Shown here: one piece after another, positions 27,260 to 36,491 of the stretch
Layout: each line of letters opens with the position of its first letter
Numbering within the stretch: position 1 is the stretch's first letter
NCBI RefSeq assembly: GCF_030161115.1
Contig: NZ_BSPQ01000001.1
Location: 124,001-188,000, forward strand
Direction of reading: 5' to 3'
Length of the DNA: 64,000 nucleotides
Source of the DNA: Psychromonas marina
GTDB taxonomy: Bacteria > Pseudomonadota > Gammaproteobacteria > Enterobacterales > Psychromonadaceae
The notes under the pieces: generated by a model
The model's input: the letters and a program-made list of their open reading frames with translations, nothing else
The model's database searches: none
What the model was told of the DNA's origin: nothing
Position numbers and translations under genes: made by a program

Positions 27260-29581
27260 ATGGCTAAAAGTCCGTTAGCAAAAAGCTCAAAAAAGACAAA
27301 GGCAACTCGAGTCAAAAGTAATGTAATACCGTTAACACTAGTAATACCAGTTAAATACTCTATTAACCGTACAAATCATAACTTGGATATTACACACCTT
27401 TCTCACCGCTCTTGTGACTCAAATAATGAACTTATCAAGGCACGACTTCCCTTTATTCGAAAGTTCGCTAAAAATGCTAGAAAGTACATGGAAGTAGGGA
27501 AATCTGTTTTATCAATAACTTTTTACTACGAAAAGTTGCGCGCTTATATCATATTCTGTAGCTATCATGAAGTAAACCCATTCTCACAAGAAGGGTATCT
27601 CAAGTATTGCGGTAATGATGGTGAACTTCGTCACCAAGTGAAAATGTATAGTCCCTCTTTACGTCTTTGGCAACGTAATCATGGTGATAGTATCGGCCTT
27701 AAAGAGTCAAGTTGTGTAAGTATTCAATCAGGGATAATAACTGCACTAACATGGTGTGGTGCATACAATGAAAGCTGGAGACATCAACATCGCCCATTCA
27801 ATTCACGAAAAGTTCCTTTCAAACCTTATTCGGATAGTGATGAGCAAATAATTGTTTCTCGATTAAGCGACTTGTTTTTTGGTTTAGCTTCGCAGCTAGT
27901 TGCAATCAAAAAAGAAAACACAGCAATGCCTGATAAGATTTTTCTGCCCATCAACATTGATTCTCACATTGAGGAGTTACAAATATCAACTTCTCTTAAA
28001 CCAGTAAACGGAAAAGTGAATAAATACAGTGCTTTTAACATGGCAATGGGGGCTGCATACCACCTATTTTGCTATTTTACCTCCTTAAATAAATCGACTG
28101 TACTAGAAGTGTGTCACCCTATAAAGATTGAGCAAGACAGTCGAGATAAGACACTTCGGACTGTCAGTGTTAAAGCTTTTAAGGCAAGGGCAAACAAAGA
28201 TGTCACTGCCACACTCACGAACGAAACGGACGATTTGACTGCCTTTGATGTTGAAAAAAGATCTGGAGTCACATTTATTAAGCTGTTATCTGAGCTATCT
28301 TTACTTTATGGGAACAGCCAACACTTACTATATGTACTTGGCTCAGCAAGCTTAGTATCAAATGTCTTTAATATAAAGGAGATCAACAAGCACCTTGTTA
28401 AACAATTAAACCTTGTATCTTCAGATCGAATATTAAATATGCAATGGTTTCGTGACCTTTTCTATTCATTTTTAGAAGGTAATGCTATTAAGGTAAAGGT
28501 TAGAGTTAATGATATGGGTCGCTCTTATATTGATAAAAGCACCTATCCATTGAGCAAGGGAAAAAACACAAAAAACATCTTAGATATCAGTTATTGTATC
28601 TTATCTTGCTTTACCAACATACCACTCAAGGGGGCATTGTTACCCCTAACTTACTCTGAAACAGATCAAGATGGTAATATCCGTGTTTCATTCTCATATT
28701 CAGATGGTAGTAAAGGATTTTTTAATGTACCAAAACAGTATTTATCCCTAATAAAAGATATTGAAAAGTGGGCAAACGATAGAGCAGACTTAGCACCAAA
28801 AACTCAGCAATGTTTATTATTGAGATATGGTACTCTCAATGGTGCCCCCAAGCAGTGGGAAGGATTCAGCCCAATAAGTTCAGGGTTTATGACATACATG
28901 TCCGTCAAAGCAAATGATTATTTTCTTACTTTGCAATCAAGTCGATTTAGAGAAACAACAAGCTATCAAGAGTATGGTGAACATTATTTACCCCATTTAG
29001 TAAACTTACTACAAAACAGCTTAACAACACTTGAAAGACACTACATTAACGGACACTCTGGAACTAACAAAAACATTATCTCTCAAGCAATACAAGTGCT
29101 TGAACGCATCGCGACAGGGAATAGCCTTGAGCAAGCAAAACAGAACATAAAAGAAAAACTAGGCATTGACATGCTGACACATGATGAATGGTTAAAGACA
29201 AAATCCCCAACCAACCCCAACGGGCTAATGTGCAACGGATTACAAAATTTGAAAGAAGGAAATAATACGCAACGCGCAACAAACAAGGCCATGGGTAGAA
29301 CATTACCTTGTTCTGAGTTTGACATTTGCTATAAGTGCAAATCAGCTAAAGCTGTGGATGAACCTAATTCAATTTACAAACTCATCTCCTTCATAGATGT
29401 CTTAAAAGAAGCATTAGAGCATTACCCAGCAGCCAAACCAGAGGTTCAAGCTAAGATTGAGGCTTTTGAGTACACCCTCGAAGGGGCAAGCATTGATGTT
29501 TTAGAAGAAGCTTGGAAACGGTTCAATCAAAGTGGGCGCCACCCTCGTATTACACAGAATTATGCACTTGTGTCCATTTAA
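27260..29581 (+). CDS. Recombinase-like protein 2 of the island module (degenerate active site)
   Basis: A 773-residue protein in the middle of the module. The C-terminal part keeps a tyrosine-recombinase outline: RFRE (R562, R564) where HxxR is expected, and ERHY with Tyr 595, but the usual His positions are not clear. A cysteine cluster (PCSEFDICYKCKS, ~680-695) suggests metal binding. It may be a structural partner, as TnpB-type proteins have been proposed to be. No other family recognised. Confidence 0.75.
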   Translation: MAKSPLAKSSKKTKATRVKSNVIPLTLVIPVKYSINRTNHNLDITHLSHRSCDSNNELIKARLPFIRKFAKNARKYMEVGKSVLSITFYYEKLRAYIIFCSYHEVNPFSQEGYLKYCGNDGELRHQVKMYSPSLRLWQRNHGDSIGLKESSCVSIQSGIITALTWCGAYNESWRHQHRPFNSRKVPFKPYSDSDEQIIVSRLSDLFFGLASQLVAIKKENTAMPDKIFLPINIDSHIEELQISTSLKPVNGKVNKYSAFNMAMGAAYHLFCYFTSLNKSTVLEVCHPIKIEQDSRDKTLRTVSVKAFKARANKDVTATLTNETDDLTAFDVEKRSGVTFIKLLSELSLLYGNSQHLLYVLGSASLVSNVFNIKEINKHLVKQLNLVSSDRILNMQWFRDLFYSFLEGNAIKVKVRVNDMGRSYIDKSTYPLSKGKNTKNILDISYCILSCFTNIPLKGALLPLTYSETDQDGNIRVSFSYSDGSKGFFNVPKQYLSLIKDIEKWANDRADLAPKTQQCLLLRYGTLNGAPKQWEGFSPISSGFMTYMSVKANDYFLTLQSSRFRETTSYQEYGEHYLPHLVNLLQNSLTTLERHYINGHSGTNKNIISQAIQVLERIATGNSLEQAKQNIKEKLGIDMLTHDEWLKTKSPTNPNGLMCNGLQNLKEGNNTQRATNKAMGRTLPCSEFDICYKCKSAKAVDEPNSIYKLISFIDVLKEALEHYPAAKPEVQAKIEAFEYTLEGASIDVLEEAWKRFNQSGRHPRITQNYALVSI

Positions 29582-29602
29582 CGCTAACTTCAGGTTGTTA
29601 CT

Positions 29603-31813
29603 ATGATTAAAATTACGAATATAGATCACTTTGAAGCAATTAATAGAGCGCAGATGAGTGTTGGTGCACAGTCAAATTACCTTATTGATATATTAAAACC
29701 CGCGATTAAACTTGGAAATTGGGATCAATTTGAAGAGCTTGATATCGGGTTTGATCAAACAGGTCAATCTCTGGGTAAGATTGGAGATAATGAAGCTTGG
29801 AAAAAACTTCAACCTTTCTTTGAACCAGAGGCAACAAAAAATAATGCTTTAGACTTTTCACTAGATGGAAAGATCATTGAGCGAAACCTTCAAAATGAGT
29901 TAAAGTCACTTATTTTAAAAATGATGTGGATTTCCCCTAAATATCATTCATACGATTCAATCTACAAAACTTTGACTGTCTTAAAAAAACTAGTCAACCC
30001 ACTTATATCAGAAGGTGTAAACAGCTTATCTCATGTTAATTTTGACAACTTGGAAAGGTGGATAATAGAAGGAGCAACCGACATCGACTTTAGAAGAGGA
30101 GGTTCCTATGGTCCTATCAACAAATTATTTATTGAAAAGAATGGCTTACCATTTTCAGTAAAGCTAACTAGTACACTTAATCATTCTGACTTTAAGCTTA
30201 CTCTAAAAGAACAAAACCAATACCCAGTCATACCTCTACGCCTTTATTATCGAGCATTGTGTGAAGCTGAATCACTAATCAATTATCTTTTTTCTATTCG
30301 TGATAAAATTGAGGCTATTTCTACATATTTAGTGAACTTTCAAGATAACATTTACAAAGGGTACGCAAAGTATTTACATCAAGGGATTAGAAAACGTAAA
30401 AATGGTGAGTATATTTGGCGGTTATCTAACGCTAACAGATTAGATAAAGTTAGAAATCAAGTGTTTAAAGAGAAATTTTTGGGGTTAACATCTCCAACAG
30501 AGAAGCAAATCATAGCGCTAATTCAAGAGTACCAAATAAGCGTAAACCCAAGTTTTTATGACGTTTGCTACCCTAATAGAGAAATCACTTTGGCTAGCAA
30601 TAAAATAAATACAGCCCAACAAGCTCAAACCGTTCTTAGTAAATACTCCGGTGGTTGCATATGGACACTACTAGCAAAATCGGGAATGAGGGGGGATGAA
30701 ATAGCCCAACTACACACAACTGATGGCTGTATACTAGAAGTTATATCAAATCAAAAAATTTATATACTGAATGCTGATTTATCAAAGACGGTAAAAGGAT
30801 CCCAATCAACACAAGATGAGTTTGTCACGACAGAGCTTGGTATGAAAGCATATGAAATACTACAATCGATATACAGACCTCTGCGTAATAACTACCCGGA
30901 AAGCAAAAAGTTTTTTCGTATGCTTGAAAATGGTTTTGGGGAAATAAGTAAAAAATCCATCGCTAGGCAAGCAAAAAAGTGGTTTTATAACACTCTTGCT
31001 TCAGAGCTTACACTCACTAATCAAGATATTAAAGACTTAAAAATTTCTGAACCAGAGAAAACTTTTAAGTTAGGAGAGAAATACGAATTCTCTTGTCATC
31101 AGTTACGCCGCTCTTTTGCTTACTACTTAATTGGCTACGAATTGCTCTCTTTCCCTCAGCTAAAACAACAATTCAGTCATATATCTCTTGCTATGACTCG
31201 ACATTACGCTAAAAATGCGAGCAAATTCCAGAAGCTTCGTAAAAAGAAGGGGAAGAATAAGAACTTATGTACTGCTATTGATGATGAGAGGGTCCAACAA
31301 AAAGCACAGATATATTTAAATATCTATCATCGACTTGCTAATAAAGAACGTGTGGCAGGTGGCAAGGGTAAGGCATTTGCTAAAAGAAGAACAGAGCGGA
31401 ATGATAACAATCTTTTTACTGACAAAACCAATAACGACACCTTAACATTAGAGTATTGGGAGAACATCGTTAGAAACGGCCAGAGGCATATCCATGTGGT
31501 TGCCCCAGGCATCTTCTGCACATCGGCAAATTGCAGTCTAAGAACTCAGGTAAATTTAATTGAGTGTGTGGATTGTAACAATGATTACATAGTGGATGCG
31601 GTATACGCAGAAGCGATGAGAAAAGAAGCAGAAGAGCATATGTACTATGACATTACTTATAACGAGCTAACCCCGCAAACGGCATCCGAGTTATACATAA
31701 AAATTACAGCTGCAGAAAGAATCATGGATGATTTGGGGGTTGACTATGAATCTGTTGAGCTTCCACAAGAGGTTCAAGATATGCTTATTCCCCAAGCAGG
31801 AGTTACGTTATGA
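29603..31813 (+). CDS. Tyrosine recombinase 3 of the island module
   Basis: A 736-residue integrase. Catalytic residues visible: R363 (SGMRGDEI), H499 and R502 (HQLRRSF), H526 (FSHISLAM) and Tyr 535 (TRHYAK). The C-terminal tail carries a CxxxxxC...CxxC arrangement (FCTSANC, ECVDC; ~640-660), probably a zinc finger. It overlaps the following small gene by 4 bases. Together with genes 1, 2 and 4 it forms a transcription unit of about 6.4 kb. Confidence 0.88.
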   Translation: MIKITNIDHFEAINRAQMSVGAQSNYLIDILKPAIKLGNWDQFEELDIGFDQTGQSLGKIGDNEAWKKLQPFFEPEATKNNALDFSLDGKIIERNLQNELKSLILKMMWISPKYHSYDSIYKTLTVLKKLVNPLISEGVNSLSHVNFDNLERWIIEGATDIDFRRGGSYGPINKLFIEKNGLPFSVKLTSTLNHSDFKLTLKEQNQYPVIPLRLYYRALCEAESLINYLFSIRDKIEAISTYLVNFQDNIYKGYAKYLHQGIRKRKNGEYIWRLSNANRLDKVRNQVFKEKFLGLTSPTEKQIIALIQEYQISVNPSFYDVCYPNREITLASNKINTAQQAQTVLSKYSGGCIWTLLAKSGMRGDEIAQLHTTDGCILEVISNQKIYILNADLSKTVKGSQSTQDEFVTTELGMKAYEILQSIYRPLRNNYPESKKFFRMLENGFGEISKKSIARQAKKWFYNTLASELTLTNQDIKDLKISEPEKTFKLGEKYEFSCHQLRRSFAYYLIGYELLSFPQLKQQFSHISLAMTRHYAKNASKFQKLRKKKGKNKNLCTAIDDERVQQKAQIYLNIYHRLANKERVAGGKGKAFAKRRTERNDNNLFTDKTNNDTLTLEYWENIVRNGQRHIHVVAPGIFCTSANCSLRTQVNLIECVDCNNDYIVDAVYAEAMRKEAEEHMYYDITYNELTPQTASELYIKITAAERIMDDLGVDYESVELPQEVQDMLIPQAGVTL

Positions 31814-32295
31814 AACAAGTAACAAGAAAGGCTCTAATAGGCGCTCTAGAGAGGCTAATTCAAGGTGAGCCAACCAACATTGAACTAAAGAAAAAAGCAA
31901 AGCAAGGTAAGCTTAAAGTTAATAATAATACTGTAGAAAAAGAAGCGGAGTTATCCGTTGGCTCATTGCGTAATCATCAAGATATCAAGAGGATGATAAA
32001 ATCTCGTTCACTGAAAGCAAAGGCTGAAAGTAGCGACACTGCAACGTCTGAAGTCGATCTATTGCAACAGGAAAATAAACAGCTTAAAAGAGATAAAACA
32101 AAATTAAACAAATTAAAGGATAAACACCTTGCTAACTCACGAAAGAGTGAAGATGCATTAGCAATACAGGCGGCACTTCACATCAAAATTGTTCAGGAAC
32201 TAATGGAAATATTACCAGAGAGCGAGCGTGAGAAGGCAATGGACAAGATAGTGAATACTGGACCTGATAATATAATTAAAGGCAACTTTAGGTAA
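31810..32295 (+). CDS. Small coiled-coil accessory protein of the recombinase module
   Basis: A 161-residue, highly charged protein. An N-terminal HTH-like part with a TVEKEAELSVGSLRNH segment (~41-56) is followed by a coiled coil (~70-115, VDLLQQENKQLKRDKTKLNK). This is the plan of TnpC of Tn554-like elements and of the small third protein of Gamma-Mobile-Trio modules. Translationally coupled to recombinase 3. Confidence 0.8.
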   Translation: MKQVTRKALIGALERLIQGEPTNIELKKKAKQGKLKVNNNTVEKEAELSVGSLRNHQDIKRMIKSRSLKAKAESSDTATSEVDLLQQENKQLKRDKTKLNKLKDKHLANSRKSEDALAIQAALHIKIVQELMEILPESEREKAMDKIVNTGPDNIIKGNFR

Positions 32296-32446
32296 TCGAT
32301 TTTACCATGTTTAGGGTAACTAGTAGACAAGACTGTTAGACATAGGTAAAAATGCCCCCCTGACAATAGAAAAATGTACTAAAGAGGACGTTGTTAATCA
32401 CACTACCCCATACATAACTTAAAATCAGAAAGTAAGGATAAAAATA

Positions 32447-32914
32447 ATGGCAATAGAAGCAGGTAAAATCGCTCCAAGTTTCACACTAAATGACCAAGAT
32501 AATAACCCCGTTACGCTCTCAGAGCTAAAAGGAAAGAAAGTCTTACTTTACTTCTACCCAAGAGCTTCAACACCTGGTTGTACTACGCAGGCTCAAGGGT
32601 TACGTGATACAAAGGCAGAGTTGGATGCACATAATGTGGTTGTTTTGGGTATCAGTCCTGATACACCTAAAAAGCTAACTAATTTTATCAACAAGCAAGA
32701 TCTTAACTTCACTTTACTAGCAGATGAAGAGCACGCGGTATGTGAACAGTACGGTGTTTGGCAGCTCAAGAAGTTCATGGGCCGTGAAAATATGGGCGTA
32801 GTTAGAACAAGCTTCTTAATCAATGAGACTGGTGAGCTTGAGCATGTATTTAACAAGTTCAAAACCAAAGATCATCACCAAGTAGTATTAGATTACTTAA
32901 ATTCTAGTAGCTAG
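32447..32914 (+). CDS. bcp: Island-borne complete Bcp peroxiredoxin (replacement copy)
   Basis: A full-length 155-residue thiol peroxidase with peroxidatic C45 (TPGCTTQA). Position 50 is Gln, so unlike the split chromosomal gene it lacks the nearby resolving cysteine, though C99 or so could serve. It is clearly diverged from the host copy, hence carried by the element and not a fresh duplication. At the integration target it reads AAGAAGTTCATGGGC where the host had TTTATGGGG. It has its own ribosome site (AAGGA) and lies right behind the recombinase module. Confidence 0.95.
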   Translation: MAIEAGKIAPSFTLNDQDNNPVTLSELKGKKVLLYFYPRASTPGCTTQAQGLRDTKAELDAHNVVVLGISPDTPKKLTNFINKQDLNFTLLADEEHAVCEQYGVWQLKKFMGRENMGVVRTSFLINETGELEHVFNKFKTKDHHQVVLDYLNSSS

Positions 32915-33363
32915 TGACATCTTATACACGAGCAGACTATTTTTTATTTAAGATAAAGAAGTAAACCAGTCATCTCGATGACTCAAAGAGTATTACTTTT
33001 TATCAGCAATACTCTTTTCAATTTCACCATAATACTGCGTATCATTAATGGGAATTAGTTAGTTTATGGTTGTTAGAATAATTACACTGTAACTAAATAA
33101 AAGCGCATATGTTAATAACAAGCGAAATTTTAAAGACGGTTGGCGATGTTCCGCTTCGCTACACTATTTTTGTCCGATTAAGTGGGCGTGAGATGAGAGT
33201 GGATAAATTATCAGTTATTTAACATAAAGAAATTATTACTTGGGCTTAAAATAAATTCTCTTTTTGTAGCTAAGTAATATTGTCTAATAGACTTTAGGTT
33301 CCTGAGGCTTAGAGCGAAAGGACTTAGCCCTTTTAGGAATATTGAGAAACGTTTAATAATCAG
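32915..33363. other. Gap between replacement bcp and helicase gene
   Basis: No gene is seen. At 33079-33095 there is an imperfect copy of the TTACACTGTAA palindrome otherwise found around the gene at 43657-44058. The rest is AT-rich and featureless. Confidence 0.5.
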
Positions 33364-34761
33364 CTATAAGGAAGTAAAAGTCTCTATTAACTTTTCCCTA
33401 AATCCTCCAAAGCCTTTTAGGTAAGCTGGTTCTAGTATATTTTTGTTTTGAGACTGCAGACTATTTAATTTATCAGGTACAGAAAGCTCTCCGAGTAACC
33501 TAATAACTTGTTTGGATTTAACTTCAATTAAAGTAGAAGTTACTTTTTTGATTTCCCCTCCTCTAGAAAATTCGTTAGCAACAGCATTACTCCTCACTAA
33601 TACGAATAAATCAGGTAGTTCTTGGTCAATTCTATTCGCGAAAATACTTAATTTTTCTTCGGCCAAGGTAAATAACCAAGCTTCTTGATTCAGTGAATCA
33701 TTAACCCTCAAAATACGGCCTAAAACCTGTCTGAAATAAAGCTCTGTTTTTACTCTACTCAAGTGACAACAGACTTGTAACCTAGGGATATCAGTCCCTT
33801 CTGATACCATACCAACACTCACAATCCATTGGGTATGGCTAAAACGAAAATGATTGATCTTATCGGAAGCATGCGCCTCTTTGTAAGTCACAATCGTAGC
33901 AGATTGCTGAAAGTTTTCAGTAAGCATTGTTATTATCTGTTCTGCATGTTCAACAGAGGCAGCGACGATTAACCCTGCGGCCTCTGAATTATCCTGTCTT
34001 AACTCTGCTAATTTATTTACTCCTTGGGCAACAATATAATTAATTACCACCTCATTTTTAATTAGATCTTGATATGAGATCGATGGATCTTTTAGCAACT
34101 GCTGTAAAGAGTTGTAAATTTTAGTTTCTTGTTTATTGACTGTTACAGAGATCTCTTCATTATCAATCAATACAATCTTTGGGTTGCGGCATACACCATC
34201 ATTTACAGCCTGTTGCAGAGAGTAGGTGTAGTCACATTGGATTTTCTTATCAGGATCGCTATATGTTGCTAATGCGATAGGAAGCAGGTCAGAACGCCAC
34301 GGAGTACCAGTTAGAGCTAATGTGTAAGAAGCTTGCTCTTGAATGTTCTTAACAATATCTTGTCCCCATACATTAGCATCATCAATGGATGAACCTGCGC
34401 AATGATGAATTTCATCAAAGACAACTAACACTCGATTATTTTTGAGTAGCTTCCAGTAATCATCGTTGAAAAAACGCATGTTTTGATAGGTATAAGAACA
34501 GCCAATTGAGCCAATCACACCATCAAAGTTACAATTCAAACGCCTAGAGAAAGCTCTTTTAATCCCTGATGCAACTTCCGTCGATGGGGAAAAACATAAG
34601 ACAAAATCTATTTGATTCGTTTCAAATAAATAGGCTGCAACCTCAGCAGCTAGAACAGTTTTACCCGCCCCAGGTGTAGCTAAGCATAAAAAGTGTCTAT
34701 GTGATTCTGAATAATGTTCTTTAACTATGGACAAGCACTCTTTTTGCCAAATTCTTAACAT
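33364..34761 (-). CDS. SF2 DEAD/DEAH-box helicase (putative defence module)
   Basis: A 465-residue helicase with both RecA-like lobes: Walker A ATPGAGKT (28-35), DEIH box (116-119), TGTPWR motif III (~150), a second lobe with VGMVSEGTDIP and the arginine motif RQVLGRILR. It most resembles the helicase lobes of type III/type I restriction-like proteins but has no fused nuclease. It overlaps the preceding winged-helix gene by 7 bp. The pair lies opposite an Xre regulator inside a defence island; antiphage function is inference. Confidence 0.85.
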   Translation of the reverse strand: MLRIWQKECLSIVKEHYSESHRHFLCLATPGAGKTVLAAEVAAYLFETNQIDFVLCFSPSTEVASGIKRAFSRRLNCNFDGVIGSIGCSYTYQNMRFFNDDYWKLLKNNRVLVVFDEIHHCAGSSIDDANVWGQDIVKNIQEQASYTLALTGTPWRSDLLPIALATYSDPDKKIQCDYTYSLQQAVNDGVCRNPKIVLIDNEEISVTVNKQETKIYNSLQQLLKDPSISYQDLIKNEVVINYIVAQGVNKLAELRQDNSEAAGLIVAASVEHAEQIITMLTENFQQSATIVTYKEAHASDKINHFRFSHTQWIVSVGMVSEGTDIPRLQVCCHLSRVKTELYFRQVLGRILRVNDSLNQEAWLFTLAEEKLSIFANRIDQELPDLFVLVRSNAVANEFSRGGEIKKVTSTLIEVKSKQVIRLLGELSVPDKLNSLQSQNKNILEPAYLKGFGGFREKLIETFTSL

Positions 34762-35324
34762 GTTTGATGCCCTGTTACAGTGTAACCAAGCAAGTTTTGT
34801 AAAGCGTGAATTTTACCTAAGAGCTTTATCGACTTATCTTTCGCTTGGGATTGGTGCTGTTGTAATTTATCTTTTAAATCGGGGAAGCGAGCTGATAGGC
34901 GCTTGTATTCTTTAGCTTCTTCTAAGGTTGTATTTAAATCCATTTCATAAGCCATCAGCTCTTTATGGAGCTCTGTCCTATATCTAGCAGTTTCAGGAAC
35001 TTTTACTGCTTCTTTTTTGTGTGTTACTTTTGGGGCCTTAGACCCACGTTTAATTGGAACAACACTTGACGCTAAGAGCTTATCAGTCTTTGAGTATATA
35101 ACTTGCTTAGATCCACTATCAAAACAGTCTGTGCGCTTGATAAGGCCTTTTTCAATATTTCGACTTAATTGACGGTAAATGAACTTCCTAGTTTCAACTT
35201 CATCAGTAAATTCTGCATGTTCTCTTAATAAAGCATCCCTAGCTTCCGCTACTGTGAAATCATTCATCTGCTTGATTACTAAAAGAGAATGCAGAAATAC
35301 ATTCATATCCACTTTGTTACTCAT
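34755..35324 (-). CDS. Winged-helix/coiled-coil partner of the helicase (unknown)
   Basis: A 189-residue protein: an N-terminal winged-helix-like segment (~15-60, ending RQLSRNIEKGLIKRTD with a wing-like KQVIYSKT), a basic linker (~90-110) and a C-terminal coiled coil (~118-175, rich in Glu/Lys/Leu heptads). Such a protein could recognise DNA and load the helicase. First gene of the two-gene unit; not recognised as any named family. Confidence 0.75.
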   Translation of the reverse strand: MSNKVDMNVFLHSLLVIKQMNDFTVAEARDALLREHAEFTDEVETRKFIYRQLSRNIEKGLIKRTDCFDSGSKQVIYSKTDKLLASSVVPIKRGSKAPKVTHKKEAVKVPETARYRTELHKELMAYEMDLNTTLEEAKEYKRLSARFPDLKDKLQQHQSQAKDKSIKLLGKIHALQNLLGYTVTGHQTC

Positions 35325-35429
35325 TGCTATACCTCGAAAATAACCATAAACTTAGGATTCCTAAGTATACATGTCGATATAAAAACTAGACAATCATTTT
35401 TATGTGAGAGTTATTGAGATGAAATACCA

Positions 35430-35741
35430 GTGCAGGTTAAATCCTTTTTTACAGAGCGTCTTAAAGAGGCTCGAAATAGAATGAAAATAAGCCAGAAAGA
35501 TCTAGGCATTAAAATTGGGATAGATCCAAGTTCCGCAAGTGGTCGCATGAACCATTATGAAACTGGTCGCCACATGCCTGATATAGAAATTTTAAAGAAG
35601 ATGGCAAAAGAACTAGGCGTTCCAGTTAACTACTTTTTTTGTGAATCAGAGCAGAGTGCGACGTTAGCATGTTTGATTGACAAGCTTGATGACAAAGCAA
35701 AATGCAAACTCATTAAGTTATTAGAAGAAAATAATAATTAA
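35430..35741 (+). CDS. Xre-family transcription regulator
   Basis: A 103-residue HTH_3 repressor-like protein (HTH ~8-62: RLKEARNRMKISQKDLGIKI ... YETGRHMPDIEILKKMAKEL) with a short helical tail. The start is GTG. It is divergent from the helicase operon across 105 bp, so it probably controls that operon, as seen for many defence systems. Confidence 0.88.
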   Translation: MQVKSFFTERLKEARNRMKISQKDLGIKIGIDPSSASGRMNHYETGRHMPDIEILKKMAKELGVPVNYFFCESEQSATLACLIDKLDDKAKCKLIKLLEENNN

Positions 35742-36188
35742 TTTATTCTCGGCATTATATTAATACAAGGGGATGTTTCAACCTCTTTAATAGCAGTGAT
35801 TTTTGGTATTTATATTCCCATATTAATAATTTCCGTCAGCAATCTGGATAATTACATGAGTTTAGCCACTCAATTACATAGGAAATACCAGTCATTATCA
35901 CCTAAGGTTGCCACCAAATAACATTAACTGTGACCACTGAATTACATTCAGTTTGCCGCTAATAAATTAAGTCCACTTAGTGTTAGAATTGGTGCAACTA
36001 AAGCCATCAGTTCCGATAAAGCAGACATTACTGGTAAGTCGCTTTCGCCCCCATAGCGAGCTACAGAGGCAAGTAGCTTTCGCCCGCAAAAAGCGAGCGA
36101 GAAAGATGGAGAGAACAAGTTTTTATTTTAAATTAGAATATTAACCAGACAGACTTCAGTAAGCTCATACTAGCCGGTAACGGGCAAT
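35742..36188. other. Gap with short repeated IS-end-like motifs
   Basis: No gene is seen. Three diverged copies of a CCACT-AATTACA motif occur (35864-35880, 35909-35926, 35931-35950) with relatives at 37681-37715 and 43022-43057. Two hairpin-type repeats rich in GCG/CGC follow (36034-36100). They may be relics of an insertion sequence. Confidence 0.4.
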
Positions 36189-36491
36189 TTATATGGCAGA
36201 GCGTTTGGGGTCTAGTCCGAATTTTTCATCTGGTAAATCTTTTTCTTCATCAAACATTAATGTTGCTCTGCGCTTGTCTCTCAGTGCATATATAGCTGTT
36301 TTAAAACATTCCTCACACAAATCTAGATGATAAACATTTCCGTCTTCTTGTGAGCCATAGCCAAAAGTTGCACTTAACTCACCGGATTCTTCGTGTTTTT
36401 CGCCATTCAACTCAATCATGACGCTCTCTTCACAAACATCACAAATCTTATCTACTACAGTTTCAACAAGTTTTTCTGCATAAACTTTCAT
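36189..36491 (-). CDS. Small zinc-ribbon-like hypothetical protein
   Basis: A 100-residue acidic protein with two CxxC pairs (CDVC at 17-20 and CEEC at 59-62), the spacing of a zinc ribbon. The middle part (GELSATFGYGSQEDG) is conserved-looking. It has no operon partner. Function unknown. Confidence 0.7.
   Translation of the reverse strand: MKVYAEKLVETVVDKICDVCEESVMIELNGEKHEESGELSATFGYGSQEDGNVYHLDLCEECFKTAIYALRDKRRATLMFDEEKDLPDEKFGLDPKRSAI

Noticed and set aside
25864..32295. A prophage or conjugative element as the source of the recombinases
   Set aside because: No phage structural, replication, lysis or type IV secretion genes occur in the 30.4 kb, so a self-mobile phage or ICE is not supported.
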